Below are positions 50,871-56,037 of a DNA stretch of 56,037 bases, piece by piece; position 1 is the stretch's first letter, and each line of letters starts with the position of its first letter. Made by a program: the position numbers and the translations under genes. The stretch spans positions 1 through 56,037 of IMG/VR virus record IMGVR_UViG_3300034073_003591. One strand, written 5' to 3'. Origin of the DNA: a virus. The notes below the pieces were generated by a model. That model was not told where the DNA came from. It worked only from the letters and a program-made list of their open reading frames with translations, and made no database searches.

Positions 50871-51463
50871 ACTGGGTTATCTCCACGGGTGACTCTTGAA
50901 GTACCACCCCTGCCACCAATCCCCTGGTTTGCAAGAGCCTTCGTCAAATTTTTTTTAAACATTTTGCTTATCATACCACCTGTTATAAACTTTCTAAATT
51001 GATAATTTGGTGACTTAGCTGGTACTGTAAAACCGTAAGCATACTCTATCGCCCCACTGCTCCACTTAACTAGATTGTATGGATCATCTAATTTAGATCT
51101 TTTTGCAGTATATCTCCTTCGACCTCTCAACATTATATTTGCATGAAATCTTGCCCTAGTCGTATCGTTTTGAGTCACTGCATTTGGATTTGGTTCTGCC
51201 CAAAGTACGCTAGCTTTTATTTTTATATTGTTACCATTTATATAAACTTTCACAGGCACAACGTCTTCTCTTGCAAGCTTAGTGTTTCTATAATTAGTTC
51301 TAAGTTTGTCTTTGGTATCTTTTTCAGTTTTTTTTGCTGCATCATGAATAGCTTTATCAATACGATTAGGATAAAGAGCCATGGCGTTCGCTAAATTGTT
51401 AAGACGAGAAATTGAATTCTCATCAAATTCAATTTGAAAATGTCTTCTAGACCTTGCAACCAT
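50867..51463 (-). CDS. neck protein, HK97 gp10-like
   Basis: 198 aa. An N-terminal helix (ALYPNRIDKAIHDAAKKTEKDTKDKL) is followed by RNTKLAREDVVPVKVYING, a long basic loop (MLRGRRRYTAKRSK) and a C-terminal helix (ISKMFKKNLTKALANQG), the pattern of HK97-gp10-type tail-completion proteins. Overlaps its neighbour by 4 nt. Very basic. Confidence 0.65.
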   Translation of the reverse strand: MVARSRRHFQIEFDENSISRLNNLANAMALYPNRIDKAIHDAAKKTEKDTKDKLRTNYRNTKLAREDVVPVKVYINGNNIKIKASVLWAEPNPNAVTQNDTTRARFHANIMLRGRRRYTAKRSKLDDPYNLVKWSSGAIEYAYGFTVPAKSPNYQFRKFITGGMISKMFKKNLTKALANQGIGGRGGTSRVTRGDNPV

Positions 51464-51464
51464 A

Positions 51465-51842
51465 TCAGCTAGCCTCTACAACAAGACGAATCCTGACCAG
51501 GATATGGCTAAGTTTGCCATTCCACCCAGTCCTTCTATTTATTTCAACAATCTCAAATGGACCGGTCACTATAGCTGTATTATATCTATCTTTAATGCCA
51601 TCAATTCTATAGCCATAAGAGAAATAGCTAGCATATGAATGAGGAACTAACACTTCGTACTCATCAATATTTGCAATATAAGGCGTAACTCGTCTCTCAG
51701 ACGAAACTGGCTGGAGAACGCATGGGATTTTTTCTTTATAGACAGACCAGTTGTTATATTTTTGTCCAGCATTGTTTGTTGATGAAATATTTTTATACAA
51801 ATCTAAAACTTGATGATATCTAAAATATGTTTTATATGCCAT
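51465..51842 (-). CDS. head-tail connector (head closure type)
   Basis: 125 aa of mostly beta structure: YHQVLDLYKNISSTNNAGQKYNNW, KIPCVLQPVSS, DEYEVLVPHSYAS, IVTGPFEIVEINRRTGWNG. This beta barrel-like pattern matches head-closure proteins (gp16/Hc1 type). It is encoded directly after the 307-aa connector gene with 1-nt overlap. Confidence 0.6.
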   Translation of the reverse strand: MAYKTYFRYHQVLDLYKNISSTNNAGQKYNNWSVYKEKIPCVLQPVSSERRVTPYIANIDEYEVLVPHSYASYFSYGYRIDGIKDRYNTAIVTGPFEIVEINRRTGWNGKLSHILVRIRLVVEAS

Positions 51843-52765
51843 TACGTTATATAATCCATCACAAAAAGAGTGTAGTCCATTAACAATATATCGGCTTCGA
51901 TATTGCCAGTAGACTCATAGAAATTACCAGCCATAGTGAATCTCATAGTATCCATATCAACGGACGTTAAGGCGTGTCTTCTGTACTCAGAGTCGTCATT
52001 AAGGATATCAAGAATAATAAGCTCAGCCGCCTGCTTTATATTCAATGGCACAAAACGCCATCCAAAATCACCTTCAATTCTATAGTCGGAAACGCTTTTA
52101 AATGTTTGAGTTCTAACTCTATTGGAGCTTGTCTCAGAAACTCCAGACTTATATCTTATAAAATAAGATGACTCAAAATTAAAATTTTGTCTAACTTTCT
52201 CTATATTGTTTAATGTTTCATCTTCAAAATCATGGATGACTTGTGCAACATTGTCACCATAATCAATAGTTACTTTTCTTAAAGTAGATATTGGTAGTGG
52301 AAGATGTAAATTTTTACTATCAGTCCCGTCAATAGTGATTGATTTATCCGGATAAAATTCAAATGTTTGCCCGCAAAAAGTATTTATTATACTTCTAGCT
52401 CTTTTTTCAGCTGAATCAAACACACCTGCAAGAGTAACAAGTTCTGGATGAGACGATGCAAAATCTTCCCAGACTATATATGGTGTATAAACATTGATAT
52501 ATTTAGATTGAGTATAAGATGTTCCAGATATAGAATAATTAAAGTCTATCCTATGAATTCCAGATGAGTTCAAAGAATAAATACCAGAACTGCTCTGTCC
52601 GAAAGTAACAGAATAGACACCATCAGAAACCCTGGTTGCAGAGATATTGCTCTGCACTGTATCTCCAAACTCATGAATTAAGCTCACGGTAACTGCATTT
52701 GAATCTGCATCAGACGGTAGAGTTAAGCTTAAAGTTTTAGAAGTATTTATCTTTACATCATCCAT
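51842..52765 (-). CDS. head-tail adaptor protein with extra N-terminal beta domain
   Basis: 307 aa. The C-terminal two-thirds (EDFASSHPELVTLAGVFDSAEKRARSIINTFCG... FRVPL-like, IKQAAELIILDILN) is a helical adaptor typical of gp15-like connectors. An N-terminal Ig-like beta domain (VTVSLIHEFGDTVQ, GVYSVTFGQSS) of about 95 residues is added. Such decoration on the neck may bind the host surface or stabilise the neck. Position before Hc1 supports it. Confidence 0.65.
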   Translation of the reverse strand: MDDVKINTSKTLSLTLPSDADSNAVTVSLIHEFGDTVQSNISATRVSDGVYSVTFGQSSSGIYSLNSSGIHRIDFNYSISGTSYTQSKYINVYTPYIVWEDFASSHPELVTLAGVFDSAEKRARSIINTFCGQTFEFYPDKSITIDGTDSKNLHLPLPISTLRKVTIDYGDNVAQVIHDFEDETLNNIEKVRQNFNFESSYFIRYKSGVSETSSNRVRTQTFKSVSDYRIEGDFGWRFVPLNIKQAAELIILDILNDDSEYRRHALTSVDMDTMRFTMAGNFYESTGNIEADILLMDYTLFVMDYIT

Positions 52766-52775
52766 TTTTTACACC

Positions 52776-52853
52776 TCAACATGTGCATTCATCGCATCCG
52801 CAATCACAATGTTCACCGCATTCGCACCCACAACTGCACGATTTAGTTCTCAT
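52776..52853 (-). CDS. 25-aa cysteine-rich (metallothionein-like) micropeptide
   Basis: ATG 52853, TGA 52776, strong SD AAGGAG 5-7 nt upstream. The product (MRTKSCSCGCECGEHCDCGC then DECTC) has nine cysteines in 25 residues at 6, 8, 10, 12, 16, 18, 20, 23 and 25, almost all in CxC pairs, plus one histidine and five acidic residues. This is the composition of metal-binding metallothioneins. It lies alone in a 106-bp gap between the head-tail adaptor and a fiber-like gene. Confidence 0.75.
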   Translation of the reverse strand: MRTKSCSCGCECGEHCDCGCDECTC

Positions 52854-52871
52854 AAAATCTCCTTAAATATT

Positions 52872-53534
52872 TTATATATCAAATATAAAACCAAAAGCAT
52901 CAATGATATATTGACCAGCTTGTGATGAATAAATTTTAAATTGTCTTGAACTATTCAGCTTCACAATCGAAAAAGCTGTAATAGCATTACCACTACCTTC
53001 ATAATTTACAGAAGAAACAGATGGTGTTGTGGTGACCGAAGTTGGAACTATTGCAGCAAATCCACCACTTGCACCGGGAATAAATGTAACAGCCAACATT
53101 ATACCATCAGCTCCACTTACAGAAATCCCACCAACAGATGTCGCACAGGTGACTGTTTCAAAAGCCCCTGCTGCTATAGCATTTGCAGTAACAATTCTTG
53201 ATGGTGGATCACATAAAGCAATCTGTGAAAGAGAACTTATACCAAGCGTTGTTCTAGCTTCTGAAGAAGAAGTATCATCTAGCAATGTTTTTGCATATGT
53301 GCTTATTGTTGTTGAGCTTGGAAGTGACAATGTTTTAATATCACTATCAACCTCAGAATCCATCAAAGCACCAGCAGATGTGACATTTGTAGTATCTGTA
53401 ACATCAGCATTAGCTTCAACACCATCAAGCTTACTTCCATCAGTAGAGAGATCTCTACCATCGACAGTCCCCCCAACAAGAATGTTGTTCAAAACCTCAA
53501 TATTTTTATATCTTCCAGAAAGATTTTTTATCAT
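52872..53534 (-). CDS. fiber-like structural protein
   Basis: 220 aa. ILVGGTVDGRDLSTDGSKLDGVEANADVTDTTNV is a sequence module common in phage structural proteins and fibers, followed by a beta-rich Ser/Gly/Thr domain. Ends DAFGFIFDI. It lies between the head and neck genes, so it may be a head fiber. Overlaps the next gene by 4 nt. Confidence 0.65.
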   Translation of the reverse strand: MIKNLSGRYKNIEVLNNILVGGTVDGRDLSTDGSKLDGVEANADVTDTTNVTSAGALMDSEVDSDIKTLSLPSSTTISTYAKTLLDDTSSSEARTTLGISSLSQIALCDPPSRIVTANAIAAGAFETVTCATSVGGISVSGADGIMLAVTFIPGASGGFAAIVPTSVTTTPSVSSVNYEGSGNAITAFSIVKLNSSRQFKIYSSQAGQYIIDAFGFIFDI

Positions 53535-53863
53535 GCAACATACTCCACACCGCTAACAGTCAGTGTCAAGTTTGAATCTACTGGATCAAAATACACTGAG
53601 CCACCAGCATTTAAAACAAAAATTGTGTCAGAAACTATTACATCATTAGCTGGCACAGATATGTTGCTCATCACCTTGTTATTAGCACCAGCAGATCCTG
53701 ATGCCGGAACTATATGTAATGAAAAAGTTTTATCTGTACCTGAAGTATTGCAAACGTTAATAGTCCGCAAAATAGCATAAGATCCGACATTTGAAGAAGC
53801 CGTATATACATTAGAAGCTGTATCATTACCTATATATAGAAGTTTTGGTACAATATTAGCCAT
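53531..53863 (-). CDS. beta-rich virion protein
   Basis: 110 aa. Ends with SNLTLTVSGVEYVA and contains RTINVCNTSGTDKTFSLHIVP and GGSVYFDP, a pattern of small beta-sandwich proteins present in phage heads (for example phage decoration or fiber knob modules). No stronger clue. Confidence 0.6.
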   Translation of the reverse strand: MANIVPKLLYIGNDTASNVYTASSNVGSYAILRTINVCNTSGTDKTFSLHIVPASGSAGANNKVMSNISVPANDVIVSDTIFVLNAGGSVYFDPVDSNLTLTVSGVEYVA

Positions 53864-53866
53864 AAA

Positions 53867-54217
53867 TTATCCCCCGATCCCACTCCATAAAAGTATGGAA
53901 TTATTAAAAGTTGTATTATTCATGCTCTGCACAGCTATTGCGTCTAAAACATGATCTATTTTTTCGCCCGAAGTATGGGCGCTGGCTGATGTGCCATCGT
54001 AACCTCGTTGCACAGCTGTTATTGTATTTCCCGACCTGTCTGAGCAAAGAACTTTTTCTTCACTAGAAAATCCCTTGTTAATAACAATAACAAAATTGTT
54101 ACTATCCCCTGTTGGATAAGATGAACCATCAGCAACAGTTATAGATGTATCTGAATCTGAAATCCCGGCAGTTAAAGAAGTTTCCTCAACAGCGCCACTA
54201 AACTCTCTTCTTTCCAT
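53867..54217 (-). CDS. beta-rich virion protein, GYDGTSASAHTSG type
   Basis: 116 aa from ATG 54217 (AAGGA 6 nt upstream). TSLTAGISDSDTSITVADGS, FVIVINKGFSSEEKVLCSDRSGNTI and VQRGYDGTSASAHTSGEKIDH form a beta module that is also found in the large tail protein of this phage (ERGMFGTTATSHTADS). Probably a head or neck appendage protein. Confidence 0.65.
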   Translation of the reverse strand: MERREFSGAVEETSLTAGISDSDTSITVADGSSYPTGDSNNFVIVINKGFSSEEKVLCSDRSGNTITAVQRGYDGTSASAHTSGEKIDHVLDAIAVQSMNNTTFNNSILLWSGIGG

Positions 54218-54225
54218 AAGCATCC

Positions 54226-54609
54226 TTAGTCAATTGACACAATAATATCGCCGGTCTGCGCTCTAAAAATATCTCCAGCATCTAAAGTTTTATTTACAGC
54301 TAAATCTCCATAAACAAGTAGATTGCCAGAAGTCAAAGCGTCAAAAACACCAACAGCCACAACAGTACAGGCTGGCATACCTGTAAAATCAACATTGGAG
54401 TCGTTCGAAGTAGTTCCACCGCTAGAAGATAAAAAGGTGATAGGTTTTCTTGCATAAGACCCACCAGTCACCTCTGTGCCACCACCAGCATCTGTCGGGG
54501 CGACTGTATAGAGTGCAAGATATACAGTTGAAGGCATCGTGTAAGAAGTCGTGCCAAGAAAATGATCAAGGATCTTATTCTCAAGATAATTACTTAAATT
54601 ACCGGCCAT
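54226..54609 (-). CDS. virion protein, TMPSTVYLALYTVAPTDAG family
   Basis: 127 aa. NLSNYLENKILDHFLG and SYTMPSTVYLALYTVAPTDAG, followed by GGSYARKPITF, is a signature of small phage structural proteins usually annotated as tail-fiber- or decoration-like. Ends with FRAQTGDIIVSID. Overlaps the next gene by 1 nt. Confidence 0.75.
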   Translation of the reverse strand: MAGNLSNYLENKILDHFLGTTSYTMPSTVYLALYTVAPTDAGGGTEVTGGSYARKPITFLSSSGGTTSNDSNVDFTGMPACTVVAVGVFDALTSGNLLVYGDLAVNKTLDAGDIFRAQTGDIIVSID

Positions 54610-54971
54610 CAGGTGTTCTCCTTATAATATTGCTCCATCTCAATCTGATTAGGAATTCTAAAATTATCAAAATTTAGAAGATGATCGGCCTCATCAATAG
54701 GAAGTTCATAAATTCTATTCTCCGGAGAAAATCTAAAACCACCCTTGGTCACATAAGCTGACCCGCTATCAAAGTAGATAAACTTTGTATCTATCTTTTT
54801 TTGATTAGGAGATTGCTTCTTAGGAGCTGACCTTTTAGCTGCAACTTTTTTAGCAGGAGGTGTTTCAGAATCTTGCCCACCAACAGCACCATCATCTAAA
54901 CCCGCATCATCATCACTCTCAGATGTCGATGAAACATTCACATCAGTCGATTTAATTACATTATTACTCAT
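54609..54971 (-). CDS. hypothetical head-region protein, leaderless candidate
   Basis: 120 aa. N-terminal 60 residues are disordered, acidic then basic (SESDDDAGLDDGAVGGQDSE, then AKKVAAKRSAPKKQSP); the C-terminus is beta-rich (FIYFDSGSAYVTKGG). The start ATG is 6 nt after TGATAATAT with no SD. Follows the capsid terminator. Confidence 0.65.
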   Translation of the reverse strand: MSNNVIKSTDVNVSSTSESDDDAGLDDGAVGGQDSETPPAKKVAAKRSAPKKQSPNQKKIDTKFIYFDSGSAYVTKGGFRFSPENRIYELPIDEADHLLNFDNFRIPNQIEMEQYYKENT

Positions 54972-54977
54972 ACAATA

Positions 54978-54986
54978 ATATTATCA
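54978..54986 (-). promoter_or_regulatory. extended -10 promoter placed for leaderless translation
   Basis: TGATAATAT on the minus strand, then TATTGT, then ATG 54971. Same layout as at 13798 and 32602. It is 22 bp downstream of the capsid terminator, so it restarts transcription for head and tail genes. Confidence 0.6.
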
Positions 54987-55007
54987 TAATTGAAGTTATA
55001 AGAACAG

Positions 55008-55034
55008 AAAAAGGCGGTGATTTTACTCACCGCC
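55008..55034 (-). terminator. intrinsic terminator after the major capsid protein
   Basis: GGCGGTGA-GTAAAA-TCACCGCC followed by TTTTT on the minus strand. Eight-bp GC-rich stem. It separates the abundant capsid transcript from the following genes. Confidence 0.9.
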
Positions 55035-55050
55035 CCTCTCTGTAGGACTA

Positions 55051-55070
55051 TAACTATAACGGCCCTAAGG
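55051..55070. other. 23S rRNA-like 20-mer in the capsid mRNA 3' region
   Basis: Plus strand reads TAACTATAACGGCCCTAAGG. The conserved 23S rRNA segment that is also the start of the I-CeuI homing site reads TAACTATAACGGTCCTAAGG, so 19 of 20 bases agree. The capsid mRNA carries the opposite strand here, so it would be antisense to 23S with a G-U pair at the one difference. It lies between the capsid stop codon and the terminator. Confidence 0.6.
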
Positions 55071-55076
55071 CTTTTA

Positions 55077-56037
55077 TCAGCTACGAAGCTTGACGTTCTT
55101 AGCGATTACGTAGCTATCAGCATTCTCAATGTTGCAAGCAACACGCATATACTGAGTGTACTCAATAGTGTCAGTCTTAGGCTGGAACTCGCGGTATACC
55201 GTGATGTCCCGGTGAAGACCAACAACTCGGTTATTGGGGAAAGTCAATTCAACATAACCATGTGAACCGGCAGCGCCAGAGTAGTCTCCAGAAACAGCCT
55301 CTGGCATTAGAGGAACTTCAATAAGCCCGATACCGAATGGAGCAAGGCCAGTCGAACCAACACCGCCATTTGCACGCATAGCCCCGTTCAAGAAAGCCAT
55401 GTCGCCAGTGGTTGAACCTGGGCTTGGAGCACCAGCGGTAGCCTCTGTTGCAGAGTTAGGATTCTGTAGTGAGTAGATTGCATCCTGAACAATGCCTGGG
55501 CCAGTAAAGAACCGAAGCTCATTACGACGCTGAAGATACTTGTTGGGGAGATTACGCAGAACCCGATCGAATACCGAACGAGAAACGTTGTCGCCACCCT
55601 CATCAACCGTGGTGCCGCTAGCAAGAGCTAGCTTAACAAAACCGTCAAGAGCCTTAAGCAAGGTATTCGAAGACGAAGTGTTGCCGTTGATGAGAAGATC
55701 GTCAAGATCGTTCGCAGTCTGGCGAGCCATGACTTGAGCGAGATGATCCTCAAGCGAAGAACCCTCAATGTTGTCCTCTAGAGACTCGGTTGAGACTTCC
55801 CAGTCAAGACGAAGTTTGACGCTGGTGAGCGAAACCTTTGAAAAGGTTACCGCTGCGTTGGTGCCATCATCAGTAGCTTCAGTTGCCTTCCGCATGATTC
55901 TAGTTCCAACTGACATCTTATCGATGTCCATAGTAGGTGTCCGCATCCGAACGACGCGGCTATTTTGCATAAGAACAGACTGATCGACCACGAAATCAAG
56001 GAAGCGATTAGACTGTTCAGCGTTAAGAAGGCAACTG
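55077..56037 (-). CDS. major capsid protein (HK97-like), partial at window edge
   Basis: At least 304 aa visible from the GTG at 55991, but the frame remains open upstream to the window end (LNAEQSNRFLDFVVDQSVL), typical of HK97-like capsids. So the true start lies outside. IDKMSVGTRIMRKAT, WEVSTESLEDNIEG and VELTFPNNRVVGLHRDITV match the family. It forms the capsid shell; portal and protease should follow beyond 56 kb. A strong terminator follows. Confidence 0.9.
   Translation of the reverse strand, partial: SCLLNAEQSNRFLDFVVDQSVLMQNSRVVRMRTPTMDIDKMSVGTRIMRKATEATDDGTNAAVTFSKVSLTSVKLRLDWEVSTESLEDNIEGSSLEDHLAQVMARQTANDLDDLLINGNTSSSNTLLKALDGFVKLALASGTTVDEGGDNVSRSVFDRVLRNLPNKYLQRRNELRFFTGPGIVQDAIYSLQNPNSATEATAGAPSPGSTTGDMAFLNGAMRANGGVGSTGLAPFGIGLIEVPLMPEAVSGDYSGAAGSHGYVELTFPNNRVVGLHRDITVYREFQPKTDTIEYTQYMRVACNIENADSYVIAKNVKLRS

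Noticed and set aside
1-56037. Temperate lifestyle
   Set aside because: No integrase, excisionase, CI/Cro-like pair or ParAB seen; the MerR-like and HTH proteins alone do not show lysogeny.

Overview
This window is a contiguous stretch of a tailed-phage genome, most likely a siphovirus infecting an actinobacterium. The evidence for a tailed phage is an HK97-like major capsid protein, head-tail connectors, a major tail protein, overlapping tail chaperone genes, a 2,320-residue tape measure protein, tail fibers, TerS/TerL, a holin and a complete replication module. The evidence for an actinobacterial host is two WhiB-family regulators, an r1t-type holin, several small protein families that I recognise from actinobacteriophages, and promoters placed for leaderless translation (an extended -10 exactly 6 nt before ATG). 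Base composition is AT-rich, which would fit a low-GC (for example freshwater) actinobacterium or a phage well below its host in GC. The host assignment is inference. Every gene I can support lies on the minus strand, so transcription runs from high to low coordinates.

Layout in transcription order. 56.0-49.0 kb: capsid (cut by the window edge), small virion proteins, a 25-residue cysteine-rich micropeptide, connectors, tail terminator candidate, major tail protein and tail chaperones with a probable -1 frameshift. 48.9-34.6 kb: tape measure, two distal-tail-like proteins, a LamG-containing tail protein, an S74-type fiber and a further virion protein. 34.6-32.6 kb: HNH endonuclease, metallophosphoesterase, holin. 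32.6-18.2 kb: zinc ribbon, MerR-like regulator, second WhiB, DnaB helicase, DnaG-like primase, ssDNA-binding protein, HAD phosphatase, DNA methyltransferase, DnaE polymerase, FkbM methyltransferase, RecA, PD-(D/E)XK nuclease, Cas4-like nuclease, RuvC-like resolvase and a YkgJ-type cysteine-cluster protein. 18.1-13.0 kb: GT4 glycosyltransferase, TerS, TerL, a small basic-tailed protein and a GT-A glycosyltransferase. 12.6-0 kb: about 34 tightly overlapping small genes (many zinc ribbons, dCMP deaminase-like, Api92-like, WhiB, a GHKL-like/metalloprotease fusion), interrupted at 10.0-10.37 kb by a tRNA-Arg(UCU) and an unexplained structured element, each preceded by the same 26-bp repeat.

Modules are separated by clear signals: intrinsic terminators at about 55.02, 49.58, 28.24, 13.82 and 12.86 kb, and TGATA-type extended -10 promoters at 54.98, 32.61 and 13.80 kb that sit 6 nt before the first ATG. 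Five small genes that a length cut-off would miss were read directly from the sequence (3250-3411, 4668-4847, 7516-7656, 8877-9050, 52776-52853). No integrase, excisionase or recognisable attachment site was seen, and no endolysin or portal gene lies in the window. The most intriguing items are the cysteine-rich micropeptide in the head-tail module, the repeat-flanked structured RNA candidate beside the tRNA, a 19/20 match to a universally conserved 23S rRNA segment in the capsid mRNA 3' region, and the apparently permuted GHKL-like protein fused to an HExxH metalloprotease motif.
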